From assembly GCA_001839685.1 (NCBI GenBank), contig MLAK01000642.1, positions 29,467 through 86,574 of the forward strand: a DNA stretch of 57,108 nt, written 5' to 3'. Within the stretch, counting starts at the first letter, position 1; each line of letters begins with the position of its first letter. A program made the translations under genes and the position numbers. The notes beneath the pieces are model-generated. The model saw only the letters and a list, made by a program, of their open reading frames with translations. It did no database searches and was not told the DNA's origin. This document shows, piece after piece, positions 1 to 10,392 of the stretch. This DNA comes from Tritrichomonas foetus (Eukaryota > Parabasalia > Tritrichomonadida > Tritrichomonadidae).

Positions 1-438
1 AAAGAAGTTAAACAATTCTTAAATGATACAGTAATTAATGAAGAAATTCCAGCAGTTGTTCCAATCACTCGTAAATTCACTCAAGTTGGCTCACCAGCCA
101 CAATCATTACTGTTTATAAAGAAGGTGCCTCTAATGATGTCCTTGATGGTCATATTAAAGTTCCAAATGGTANTGATAACGGTATTGATATGAAATGTGA
201 AGAAGCAATTTTAAACATTCGTGGTGGTACTATTACTGTTATGCGTTCTGATTTAGCAGGATTTAGAATTAAGCCAGATTGTTTAGCAGGATTACAACGT
301 GAATTACAAACTCCATTATTGATTCCATCACANCAATTAGTTCGTGAAGCATTTCAAGGAAACGTTTCTCCAGCAGGNATTGATGTTTCAAAAAGTATAA
401 CATTAAATAATGCAACTGATGAAATACAGCAAGAATGA
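1..438 (+). pseudogene. 5'-truncated unknown protein gene, first part of a frameshifted pair
   Basis: The frame is open from base 1 to the stop at 438, so the gene starts outside the window. It reads as an ordinary soluble protein segment (KEVKQFLNDTVINEEIPAVV at the start), and no family is recognised. Three ambiguous bases lie in it (near 173, 333 and 378). The reading appears to continue in the next frame from about 410 (segment 410-862), which suggests one gene split by a frameshift near 410-438, either a true mutation or an assembly error. With the neighbouring broken frames up to 3.5 kb it looks like part of a decayed mobile or virus-like element. That origin is a guess from context. 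Confidence 0.4.
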
Positions 439-862
439 CATTCCTGATGTGTCAGTATACGCATTTAAAACTGATTTTGATAATTATGTTTCTAATGATG
501 GTTTTTATGATAAACCAACTACTACACTTTCAGAGACTAATAATTTTAACGTCAATGCATCAGAAAATGCTATCATAAAGGGTCAGAAACTTGTTAAACT
601 TTGCAATAATAATGATGATTCTAAAATTGAATTGACACCAGAAAATATTATATTAACTGCATGTTCGGGTATCAAATTACAATCAAAGAATAATCCGAAC
701 GAATACATTGGCTTCAACGTTTCTGGTACGACTGAGATTTATAGTCCAGAATCTACTTTAATAGATAGTCCGGTAATTTATTTTAGTAATAATGATGAAA
801 AGAAGTTCATAATTTATGCACTTTTTGTATTTCACCATCACCATTCACCATTTATTATTTGA
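410..862 (+). pseudogene. Unknown protein segment, probable continuation of the preceding frame
   Basis: This 150-codon frame overlaps the end of the preceding one. Its composition is protein-like (Asn/Asp/Thr/Ser-rich, beta-type pattern, e.g. KLVKLCNNNDDSKIELTPEN), and the join to the previous frame would be a single frameshift. The last 20 or so residues (His- and Phe-rich) run into a pyrimidine-rich repeat and are probably not authentic. No domain is recognised. A capsid or structural protein of a Maverick-like element is one possibility, with no motif to support it. Confidence 0.4.
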
Positions 863-887
863 CCTTTCCTATTTACCTTACTCATGA

Positions 888-1016
888 CACTTTTCATCNT
901 TCNCCTTTATCTTTAACCTTTGGGTTTCTACACTTTTCATCTTTCGCCTTTGGCTTTGACCTTTTGGGCTTGGCACTTTTCTATTTTTCACCTTGTAATT
1001 GAGCTTCGTTTTGACC
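888..1016. repeat. Degenerate 43-bp tandem repeat, about three units
   Basis: The phrase CACTTTTCATC recurs at 888 and 931, with a degraded copy (CACTTTTCTAT) at 974, so the period is exactly 43 bp. Each unit continues with a CTTTxxCCTTT pyrimidine-rich stretch. Two N bases fall in the first unit. The repeat separates the broken gene to the left from the coiled-coil frame to the right. Confidence 0.55.
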
Positions 1017-1067
1017 TCTGTTTTTAGTTTTCCTTTTTTTCCGCCTAGTTTTAATCATCTTTGTTCA

Positions 1068-1742
1068 ATGCAACAAAATATGAATGCCGCCGTCGATACG
1101 TTCCTGGGATCAACATGTGCACCCAATAGGTCCCAGAGGAGGGATAAGAATGCTCCTCAGGGATTCTTGGAGATGCACATGTTGATCAATAATTTTGATC
1201 AAAAGTTATTTAATCTTATGTCAACAAATGAAACGCTCCAAAAGGAGAACACTGAATATAATAAGCGAATCAAGCGATTAGAAAATGAATTATCTTATTT
1301 GAAGAGGATTCTCCAGAGAGAAAAAGAAACAAATCGATTCAGGGACCAAACAATGATGAAGCTCGAAAAAGCACTGAAGGAGTGCGAAAAAGACAACGAA
1401 AGATTGCACGACCAAAACAAAGATTTGCAATCTGATTTAATCAGATTGCAAAATCTGTACCAGGAGATGAGGAAGAAAAGGATGGAAGTGCAATTCAAGA
1501 AGTTTGAATTGAGCAAACAAGATTGCACTTCCATCGAGGAAGATTTAAGCAAGAGACCACTTTCAGTGGTCTCTACAGCTGAATTCCTGATTCAGAATGA
1601 AATTGATCCAGCTGGTTCACTGGATCACTGGTTCAGTAAAGTTTTATATATAAAGTTTTCATTTAATAGACGAACCGACCGGGAGGGCGCGCAGCAGGTG
1701 GGAGGGAGAGTGAGTTTTTTTTTTTTTTTTTTTTTTTCATGA
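1068..1742 (+). CDS. Coiled-coil protein, probably 3'-truncated; unusually rich in DNA hairpins
   Basis: The ATG at 1068 is preferred over an upstream TTG because the preceding 23 codons are translated pyrimidine repeat. From about residue 30 to 165 the protein is a continuous charged heptad-type coiled coil (ENTEYNKRIKRLENELSYLK, then long Glu/Lys/Arg/Leu-rich helix). The last 30 codons translate a GC-rich stretch and a T23 tract (1715-1737) and end in poly-Phe, so the authentic 3' end is probably lost around 1640-1660. The DNA holds several perfect inverted repeats, listed separately. Function unknown; a structural or cytoskeletal role is only suggested by the coiled coil. Confidence 0.45.
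   Translation: MQQNMNAAVDTFLGSTCAPNRSQRRDKNAPQGFLEMHMLINNFDQKLFNLMSTNETLQKENTEYNKRIKRLENELSYLKRILQREKETNRFRDQTMMKLEKALKECEKDNERLHDQNKDLQSDLIRLQNLYQEMRKKRMEVQFKKFELSKQDCTSIEEDLSKRPLSVVSTAEFLIQNEIDPAGSLDHWFSKVLYIKFSFNRRTDREGAQQVGGRVSFFFFFFFS
1108..1187. repeat. 14-bp perfect inverted repeat inside the coiled-coil frame
   Basis: The arms GATCAACATGTGCA (1108-1121) and TGCACATGTTGATC (1174-1187) are exact reverse complements with a 52-base loop. The loop itself contains further imperfect complementary segments (TCCCAGAGGAG against CTCCTCAGGGA). A palindromic pair TTGATCAA follows directly at 1182-1189 and 1195-1202. Confidence 0.8.
1424..1452. repeat. 13-bp hairpin with 3-base loop
   Basis: TTTGCAATCTGAT at 1424-1436, loop TTA, then ATCAGATTGCAAA at 1440-1452; a perfect stem inside coding sequence. 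Confidence 0.85.
1481..1535. repeat. Nested hairpins, outer stem 14 bp
   Basis: The outer arms GATGGAAGTGCAAT (1481-1494) and ATTGCACTTCCATC (1522-1535) pair perfectly. Inside and overlapping them, AATTCAA (1492-1498) pairs with TTGAATT (1504-1510). Confidence 0.8.
1552..1574. repeat. 10-bp hairpin with 3-base loop
   Basis: AGAGACCACT (1552-1561), loop TTC, AGTGGTCTCT (1565-1574). Smaller stems follow: CTGAAT/ATTCAG at 1579-1595 and TGATCCAG/CTGGATCA at 1604-1627. Confidence 0.8.
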
Positions 1743-2213
1743 AGTTAATAATTTAATCATATTCATTAATAAATTAGATTTACATATTAAATAACCGTTA
1801 TATCTTAATGGATTATTTTCATGAACTTCAACTAACATTTCCAAAAAATGATTTTGTTTTTCCAAATCGTCTATACTTTCCATTAATTCTACATCCCGTG
1901 TTTGAATACCCTGTGGGTCGCGGGCAAAACCCTTATTTGGATCAAGATCACCCGATGTTAATGTTGCATTGCTGTTTGGTGGATAAATTAGTTCTTCTTG
2001 AGGAACGTACATATTGGCAGCAACGGANGGATATGCTTCCTTCACGACTCCAGGAAGTTGACCATTGACTCCTGGAGTTATTGNNTCTTTTAAATTAAAT
2101 NNTTCTTGGCTAACTTGNGGAGTATGTAATTTAATATTAACGTTTGTTGTTTGCTGTGTTTACACTGATGCATCATTTTCGCTGCTTAGTATTCGCGCTT
2201 TGTTTAATGTCAT
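1737..2213 (-). pseudogene. Broken unknown gene, one stop and one frameshift
   Basis: On the minus strand a frame starts at an ATG at 2211-2213 (MTLNKARILSSENDASV), meets a stop 18 codons in, resumes in the same frame, and shifts frame near the N bases at 2084-2102. It then runs open to the stop at 1737 (about 100 further residues, including NMYVPQEELIYPPNSNATLT). Ambiguous bases sit at the breaks, so sequencing error is possible. The TGA stop is followed at once by an A23 tract on this strand. No family recognised. Confidence 0.4.
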
Positions 2214-2311
2214 AATTTTTTTGAACTTCTTTAATGTATTAATAAAATTTTAAATTTATATTTAGAATTTAAAAGAAATTCGAGGAACGAAGTTCTATAA
2301 TGAATGAATTT

Positions 2312-2554
2312 TCATAAGTAAAGATTTTTAACTGCTATATTTAATAAAGCCCTAACTTTCATATCACGATCATATTTCGATTGAATTCGTTGACGTTGTA
2401 ATTTCTGTTTTTCATTAATNGGTTCTGGTTGATTTAATATTCGTCTGTAATATTGAAGCCTACAAGTTATTTTCTTCAATGTATCAGTAGCGAATGTTTT
2501 TCTGCTTTTACGTTGTGGAGAAACAAAGTTTCTATTAACGAAGTTTTTATCCAT
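2312..2554 (-). CDS. Small basic hypothetical protein
   Basis: About 80 residues from the internal Met (MDKNFVNRNFVSPQRKSRKT); the upstream 20 codons of the longer frame are AT-rich and Phe/Tyr/Asn-biased, like non-coding DNA. The protein is strongly basic, with a helical, charged C-terminal half. One N falls near 2420. It lies between broken genes in the same block and may belong to the same former element. Function unknown. Confidence 0.35.
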   Translation of the reverse strand: MDKNFVNRNFVSPQRKSRKTFATDTLKKITCRLQYYRRILNQPEXINEKQKLQRQRIQSKYDRDMKVRALLNIAVKNLYL

Positions 2555-2646
2555 AAATGAAAGATAGTTAATTTTGTTATATTTTTTATAATTGATAAAA
2601 AAATAAAATTTCAAACAAAAAAGAAAACTTTTTATTTTCTAAATAA

Positions 2647-3469
2647 ATGAATGACAAAGCAAAATTGAAAAATGATTTCTTTTTAATGATTGAACGAAAA
2701 TTACCTGAATTACAAATTTATGAAGATGAATATACTAAACCATTTACGAAAGAAGAATATGATAAAATAGGTGCTTAACATTTAGGAGCCAAAATTAATT
2801 ATCCGTATTTAATCAAAAATGGAAACATAACGAAACATCATATGGATCAATTTTATTTTTCATTTATGCAACGGATTAATAACGTATTAATTAAAGTTGA
2901 TGAAAGGATTAATGAAATTATTGATCAAGCCATTAATCATTCAGGAAAGTTTTCATTAGTTAAAGCTGACCCAATCACTACTTTAATTATATCGAGTTTT
3001 AAGATATCGTAAAATTAATGATAATCAATTTATTACTCAAAAAGAATATGACGATAAGAACCAATATTATTATCATGGTACTAAATCTAATCGTGAATGG
3101 TACACATTTTATTTAGAAAGACGAAACAAAATTAATGAACAGATTGCAAATAAACAATATATGGAAAAAGTTAAAGAAAAAGTTAACGAAGAAGAATATG
3201 TTAAAAATACTGGTTATAAAGGTGTTGATAAAATAAAACTTTTATATAAAACTAATTATGGAATTGATGTTGGAAATATNAAAATCAGTGATGAAAACNA
3301 AAATTATTTTCCAATGAAGNAAAACAAAAAGAAATATTCATTACATAAAGTAGCAGCGAGAAAAACTTATTTAATCTTTGACTTTTATGAAGAAGTTGAA
3401 TGTAGAAAAGAAAAATTGAATTATTTACTGAAGGGTCAAAAATGTCCAAATTTATTTTTCAAAAAATGA
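2647..3469 (+). pseudogene. Broken unknown gene (stop at 2776, frameshift near 3000)
   Basis: A frame begins at ATG 2647 (MNDKAKLKNDFFLMIERKLP), is interrupted by TAA at 2776-2778, continues in the same frame to about 3000, and then shifts frame and runs on to the stop at 3469. Joined by eye it would be roughly 270 residues, charged and helical, rich in Lys, Asn and Tyr. Three ambiguous bases lie in the last third. No known domain is seen. The pattern of one stop plus one shift suggests recent decay or poor sequence quality. Confidence 0.45.
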
Positions 3470-3659
3470 CGATATACTTCATAGCTTTTTTGAGAGAGCT
3501 CTTAAAACATAAGAAAATTTATAATTATTTTTTCTAAATAATAACGACTATGTGATCCAATTTTTAAATTCATTTTCAAAGAATTCAATAATTTTTTCGA
3601 AAATTTTAGAGATTTTATTTTATCAACATTTTGGCAATTCATTTCAAATGTGTTGATTT

Positions 3660-3892
3660 TTTTATATATTTTCAGTTAAGGATTCGAGGGCCTTCATATT
3701 AATATCTTGTTTGGTAAGTTTCTATTTCAAAACACTAATTTCATTTTTCAATCTTTCAATTTCTTGAGTTTTACAACCTAAATCCGCAAATTTTGAATAG
3801 TTTATTTTATCGCTATTATTCAACAATTGAAAATTAATATTTAATTCGACTTTTTGTAAATTGAGTTCATTAATTTTACGAAAATGTTTGAC
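3660..3892 (-). pseudogene. Coiled-coil gene fragment
   Basis: Reading the minus strand gives a heptad-like segment (KINELNLQKVELNINFQLLN, then KTQEIERLKNEISVLK) with one internal stop. There is no start codon context and the frame is lost on both sides. It is a relic of a coiled-coil gene. The rest of 3476-4390 holds nothing I can support. Confidence 0.3.
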
Positions 3893-4393
3893 TTATAGCA
3901 AAGGGACGAATGTCTTCTTCCAGATGGTTAATAGGGCGATAGATTATAAAAAGAGACTATTAACTTCTAACAAGGGACACACGACTTTAAAAACCCGATA
4001 ATTATAACAAATGACATATAGAAAAAACGAATGGCTTCGAGAAGCGTGACATATGACTTTGTAATCAGTAATTTAAACGAATGAAATAATCTCTATACTA
4101 TTTCTTCTAAAATAAAAAATTATTTTTTTTGGGATCACTTTTTTTAGGCCTAGATTGCTATTCAATTTCCATGTCGAATCAAAAAGAGTGTAATAATAAT
4201 AAAACATAATCGAAAATTTTTGGAAATCAGTATGAGAGATGATCAAAAATTTGTTGTCTCAAAAGATTTAATGATTTATTGCACCTAGGATGGCATAATC
4301 ACTCAAAAGTTGGGTTTTAAAATCAAATTTTTGAAAAGCTCCTTTCAACCGATAATATAAAGTTTAAACATGTATTAAATGTGATTAGAATGA

Positions 4394-5830
4394 TCTTCCG
4401 CGGAAGATTTCAAGCTTTTACCGCAATTCAAACAGACCTTATCATTATCTAAAACATCGAAAGAAGCATCAGAATCATCAAATTCCAAAATGTCGGCTGC
4501 AGCTTCATTGGAGCCTTCGTCAGCAACAACCAAATTTAAGCCAACAATCACTTCAACAGCATCTCAGACATTACAGGAAGCATCGGGAGCTTCATCAAGC
4601 ATTTTGCTGACTGTCGTTTCATCAATGAAAATTTGGTTGGCTGAAAATGATCGAGTTATATCGGAGAAAACGCAACCAAAACATCAAGTTCAAGCTGGAA
4701 CCAAAAAAGCGCAGCCATACAAATCCATATTCGAAGAAATCGAATTGATTAAGAAACTACAAAGTGTCCATATTTCGGACAATTACTTGTTTAAGTAAAT
4801 GAAAACCATGACTGAAAAAAGAAAAGTACTTGATATATTAAGAGAACGAATTGTTTTAACAAAATACCAATATTTTCACAATTTGGAGAAAGATCTGAGT
4901 AGAGATTCGAATGATAAGGCTTCTCTTCAGCTCCTTACTCATCCTGAAGAATCAAATAAGCTAAAGGATTAAATCCAATGAAAATTCAATTGAATTATTG
5001 ATTAGTTTTAGTGATTATATGACAAATCGGCAAATATTCCCGTCTTTTCCTTCAACTGTAACAATTTCTAACTATTTGAGAACAATGCAAACATTAACTG
5101 AAGAAATGCTTCTAAACATCAAATTCGTACCAAGCTTAATTTTTAAGTACAAACTTGAAAATTCAATAGATGAAGATGAACAAATCAAATGTGTATTATC
5201 CGTAGACGCAGCTTCTTTTTCACCACAGATAAAAATTGATGGAATTGAAAGCATAAACTTAGAAAAATTGACAGAATTGAATGACACATGGAAAACTTTT
5301 GAAAGTTTGTGAAAACTAATCCTAAAATATTAATCAAAAATTTGTTTGTTTATATTTTACAACGGTTGAACCATAAATATCCATGCACCATCGTTCACAT
5401 AATAAGAGAAGTCAATGGAAAAGCTCGTGAAGAGCACATAAATACTTTATTTTAAATACGTGAAATAGTTAAAAAGGTCAAAGTCGAGATTGTTGGGCTT
5501 ACTTTTGATGGTGATTCATCATACCAAAATATACATTATGATTATTTTTACAGACTCTCTCAAAATAACGCACAAGATATTTATCCTATATAATATCCGA
5601 TCCTTTGCATTTACTGAAACGGGCTCGATATAGGTTATTATCAAATAAAATTCATTCCGTATTTCATATTTTCAACTCCATTGTAGATCTCAACGGCCTT
5701 CCTTCTTTGCTAAATTCACCTACTATTTATTTTTTTTTCACAAATAGTCACCAAGATGCAGCAATCACTAGTGCAACAGTAGATAATGTGGCAATCAATG
5801 ATTCAGCAGCAGATGATACAACCTGAGGAT
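4394..5830 (+). pseudogene. Decayed transposase-like gene with D, D and DxxHxxK motifs
   Basis: Several + strand frames line up into one broken protein: 4394-4798 (Ser/Thr-rich start, then IFEEIELIKKLQS), continuing past a stop to about 4970, then a shift to 4985-5312, then 5313-5590 with two stops, then 5594-5826. Three motifs in order resemble the catalytic core of RNase-H-fold transposases: VLSVDAASFSP (near 5193), VGLTFDGDSSYQ (near 5495) and DPLHLLKRARYRLL (near 5600). The last resembles the D..H..K..RN signature of P-element/THAP9-like enzymes. The assignment is inferred. At least three frameshifts and several stops make it non-functional. Confidence 0.4.
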
Positions 5831-5831
5831 G

Positions 5832-6438
5832 AAGCAAAAAACGATAGATTTCTACAACTTAATCATTGGATTAATAAGTTTTATTTGAAAGGAGTTGTAA
5901 CTAATCACGAATTTGTGACTATAGATGGACATAAAATCATCGAAGTAATCTCCTTTGCTGCTCAAAATTGCTATATATCATTTACATTAATTTCAATTTA
6001 ACAATGGCAAAGCATGAACTAATGGAATATCTTAAATCAAAGCACAAACAAATACTCGTATATAACATATTTCTCTATAAATATGACAAATAATATGCAG
6101 TTGTATCGCAGAAAATAGTGAAATTATATTGTTGTCGTATTGTTCCTTGCCATCAAACAATTCACAAATCTATTGATGAAAACGAAATGCTATATTAATC
6201 TGACATATGTCATATGCATTTATGCGAGGTAATTAATGAACTCCATAGACAAAATAAAATAGATAATATTGTTCAAGAAATCAAATCTTTAGTTAGACAA
6301 AGAGTCCAAACTTCCGATAAATCACCAAATGAAATTTATTTTGAAATTATTTGGGGCTACCCAATAAATATGACATTGCAAGAAATTCGCGACTTGATGG
6401 AAAAAAACAGATCTCAAATAATAAATTATCAAAATTAA
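5832..6438 (+). pseudogene. Gene remnants, unknown
   Basis: Protein-like stretches lie here in shifting frames: one ending near 6001 (LNHWINKFYLKGVVTNHEFV), a fragment from ATG 6004, and the open segment 6214-6438 (ENKIDNIVQEIKS-like helix, then YFEIIWGYPINMTLQEIRDL). They may be the C-terminal part of the transposase-like relic or a separate gene. No family recognised. Confidence 0.3.
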
Positions 6439-8980
6439 TTAGAAAAATATAATGAAATTATATGGAATAATGAAAAATTCTTTTGGTACCCAGTTAAGGA
6501 GTTTCCAAAACGGTCATTATTATTGCCATAAATGACTGCTATTATGAATACAGCAATGAATTTATTCATTAATGATGCGTTCCATGTGATCTGCCACAAT
6601 GGACTCAGAATTCGATTTTTTATAATGGTGATAATTTCCATATTGTTGTCAAATTGATTTGTCTCATTTCTCTGTGTCTCAATGGCATTCAATTTTTCCA
6701 TGATATGTGAAGTGACAAGTAGTCTTAAATATCTATAAAAATATTCGAATTTATTATTTATCAAAATTGATAATGATGCATTTGATATTGGGCATAAAAT
6801 GGAGTAGTTGTCAGATTCCAGGAAATCATCTAAATATTTACATAACAAAAGGCATATTTCTGGATTTAAAAGTTTTATGTTTGCCTCAAGTATTGAAAAA
6901 ATAATATGAATTGAATTTAATCGTCCATGGAAATACATGACATTCCAATTTCCAATGTGGTTCATCATATCAGCCAAATATCTAATAATAACGGAACCCT
7001 TTAAAAATACATTTGTTAAATACTCGTTCATAAATTGAAATTAAGTGCTATGACAACATCCAGATTTTAATGTATTAAATTTTGCCTCAGTATCCTCTAA
7101 AATTACGACTACATTGTAGATAGATACATCATGGAGATTCTCAAACAAAATTTGCGCAATTTTAATTCATTGAATAAATTGAATTGCATTTGATGGTAAT
7201 TTTGAATTGATATCAGTGATAATAATAGCTTTCATTAACAAATAAAAATTTGATGTTGACTTTATGATAAAATTGTATATAAATGCAAATTTTGGAAATT
7301 CCATTTCAAAAAAATCTTTTTTATTGTATATAAACAATGAAATAAAAAGGTTTTCTTCTTGTTTCTCAGGTAATTTGCGAATAAGAACTAAATTCTGAAT
7401 TATTTGAAATAACCAATTTTCAAATTCTTTTGATATTCTATCTGAAAAGATTATATCTAGTAACTGATAGAAGAGTGGATAAGTTTGGTCTGTATCATCA
7501 GTGATTTCAAATCCTGTTAATATATCATTTATAATTGAGAGAATATTTAATGGTTCAAATTTTTCTTTTCTTATGAATAGTTAGCGAATGAACGATATAA
7601 TTTGACTCTAAAAGGAGATGTTAACATCATGATTATGGCCAACTTAAATCTTTCCAAACATTTTTAGTGGGATATGTCCATTCTTGCCTTATTGAGTGCC
7701 CTATATCGATTAGATGGGTCTAACATTGACTTTTTGAATGTGTTTCCAATAATATTCCTAGCAGTGAACTTCATAATCATCACTCATCACCATTTTATCC
7801 TATCACCTTCCAGATTTCATTTCGAGAGGGATCTTTTTGCATTCATGTTTATTCTGAGTCCCTGAAGTTGCAAAATCGTTTTGGGAACTATTTAATAATT
7901 TGTAAAACTTCCAAATTATCTCTATTGCTTTGCGAAGGCTTGTATGTGAATATGGAATCTTCCTTAAAAGATGATAATGGAAGCATTCAATTGTATTATC
8001 TATTCTGTCGCCATTTTTTGTTGGATTATCTAACTATGTTTTAGTATATAAATCATTTGCCTAATTTTTAAAAAATATTTAATAGATTCTTTTAATTCGG
8101 AATAAGCTCTTTTTGTTCCATTTAAATATGAGAACATAAAAATAATTTCCATCACTAATACCTTTTTGGTATTGCCTTTTTCCTATATAATTTGACTATT
8201 TTTTAAATTAATCATGGCAATAATGAATTTAACATCTTGATATTTTGTTTATTACTAAAGCTAGACTTTTCTTAAGTCAACCATAAAAACATGTACTTGA
8301 TCTATTTTCAGCCATATTTTAAAAAAACAAAAACATTTGATCTATAATTCACTTTTATACTGTTGAGAGAAGTAAAATATATGAGAGCTTTCATTTTTTA
8401 TCTTCTCTTCATCCAAAGTATGAAATAGGCTGATAAAATGATTTAGGCAGTTTTTGAGAATTTTTCGGAGAAAATGAATCGAAATTTTTAGACAATAATT
8501 TTTTAATCTATCACCTTGATGTGAATTCAATATAATGTCATCTTTATATTAATGTTATTGAATCGATCTATAAAATTAAGAAAATTTTTATATATTATGA
8601 TTTTCGTAAATAGTTATCATAATAGGTTTGTATTGATCACAATGATCATTAATATTGATTTTATTATTTTCTCAAATAGTAAATTGACATTTGTAATTTG
8701 AGCATCTTTTATATATTTGGAATTAGTGCTAATTAAACCTTTAGAAAACATTAAAATTGTCAATGATGGTTGCTGTATCTTGATGATTAGTCTAAAGAAA
8801 ATCTATGAAAGTTATCATCTAAAAATTAATATCATCTATTACAACAGGCTGCATTTCAAGTCAATACTCATTGATAATTTCTGCCAATACCGGATGATGA
8901 AATTTTCCTACAGTTGGTTCTTCATTTGCACCAATTTTTTCAAAATAGTTTGAGTTTTCAAGGATATACTGTCAAAATAT
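6435..8980 (-). pseudogene. Long decayed minus-strand gene, helical repeat type
   Basis: The longest open piece is 6435-7031 (198 codons). Upstream on the same strand the frame continues through only a few stops (ILTGFEITDDTDQTYPLFYQ near 7500, FISLFIYNKKDFFEMEFPKF near 7330). Further fragments lie in shifted frames near 7740 (KFTARNIIGNTFKKSMLDPS), 7950 (NTIECFHYHLLRKIP), 8342-8530 and 8900 (EEPTVGKFHHPVLAEIINEY). The composition is hydrophobic and helical, like the HEAT-type proteins elsewhere in the window, but no family is certain. The original protein would have exceeded 700 residues. Confidence 0.45.
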
Positions 8981-8999
8981 TAATTTTACTGACAATATT

Positions 9000-10049
9000 A
9001 TTACTTTGAAATGATTCCAGAAAAAAATTATATTTTGCTAGCAAATATTTTTGGGGAAAATAATTAGTTCCTCATTGTTGATCATTAATTGAGTTTTCGA
9101 ATTGCTCTTCGTTTTTTAATCTGGCTGATCTTTAGTAGAAGTGCGAGCAAGTGAGTGTGATTCTTTTTTATTTCTTACGACACATACGCACACAAAAATA
9201 AAAAAATCCAAAGCGCAAGTGAAACTTGTGGAAGTGTACTAGGGCAACATTTTTAGTGAATCATCTGTAAAATATTTGACAAACAAGTTGAAAATTTGCT
9301 AAACGAAGAAAAATTTCGGAAACAGCATCCATCGATGATTTATATGACAAAATAATAAAACGCCTTTTTGAGGAACCTTTTCCCACGGTATGATCAATTG
9401 CTTCACAAAATAACTGAAACCTTTTAAACAGTTTATCATTGTCTTAGTCATAAATTAGGCCATTGCCATTGTTGTTTACAAATTATTCCACGTATTCTAA
9501 CATGTGAGTCAAAAAGAATAAGTGCTGAATCAATCATGATCTAAGTAGGTCACTAATTCACCTCCTCAATGTGATGTGTCTTTTCCATCCTCATCCACTA
9601 TGATCCAGATCAAAGATCAACAACAAATAAAACTGCGATAGATTTGATCGTTTCAATATCAAGAAGTGTCATTAACGAAATATATAAGAAAATCAATGAT
9701 AGATGGTTTTACTAAAAAGTATTGACTATAAATCTGGAACCACTTTAATTTTGTTCTCATTTGGAGTGAATGAAAATGTGGAAAGCTTCGGAGTCTGATC
9801 ACAAAAAGGACTCGCAGGAAAATTCGCATGGCAATTACCATTAATTTACAGCACCAAAAGGCAATACCAACTCACCAAATTGAACCTTAAATTTGAATAG
9901 CCAGAAGAAGATTCATTCCTATAATTGAAAAATTACTTTGTTAACGCATTTTTTACGTTCAAATGTATTGTTAAAGTAGCTTTATCTTTCCAGATATTGA
10001 TCATTAATTGACGGTCATCTCTATCTAAAAGTTCACTAAAATCCCTAAA

Positions 10050-10113
<64 letters not shown>

Positions 10114-10392
10114 CCAGAAAAAAATTGTATTTCGAAAATGCGAAATATTTGTTAATAGTAAACCTCATCTATAATTAAACTTATCTACCAAATATCTAAG
10201 GAAAACATTAAAATCAAGGTCGAAATTCGTTCTATATCTGCTTAAATTAAGTAATTTTTGTTAATTGTACATGATATTGCACAAGCTCATTTATCAATTC
10301 CATTTTTGATAAAGGTCTGCTAATGATGATAGAACAATACTTTGGTGCAAAAACTTGTGAAACTTTTTGTGAAAGTATTTCGCCTTTGGTAA
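9000..10392. other. Gene-free stretch with scattered relics
   Basis: There is no intact gene. A short + strand relic near 9330-9390 reads DDLYDKIIKRLFEEPFPTV. The 60-base T tract (10054-10113) is annotated separately. The bases after it (CCAGAAAAAAATTGTATTT at 10114) echo CCAGAAAAAAATTATATTT at about 9020. I see no promoter motif that clearly serves the gene starting at 10393. Confidence 0.4.
10054..10113. repeat. Homopolymer T60 tract
   Basis: Sixty consecutive T residues on the + strand. Length is as assembled and may not be exact. Confidence 0.85.

Noticed and set aside
999..1067. Upstream extension of the coiled-coil frame
   Set aside because: It begins with TTG and translates a pyrimidine-rich repeat; the ATG at 1068 is the first credible start.
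4393..4408. 16-bp palindrome ATCTTCCGCGGAAGAT
   Set aside because: It is isolated and inside a decayed gene, so it is not distinguished from chance without a genome-wide count.
8717..8953. 78-codon plus-strand frame
   Set aside because: It is antisense to the decayed minus-strand gene, where the other strand gives better protein-like sequence.
9038..10113. Retro-inserted element flanked by target duplications
   Set aside because: The T tract is at the wrong end for the proposed orientation and no coding content supports it; only the sequence echo is reported.
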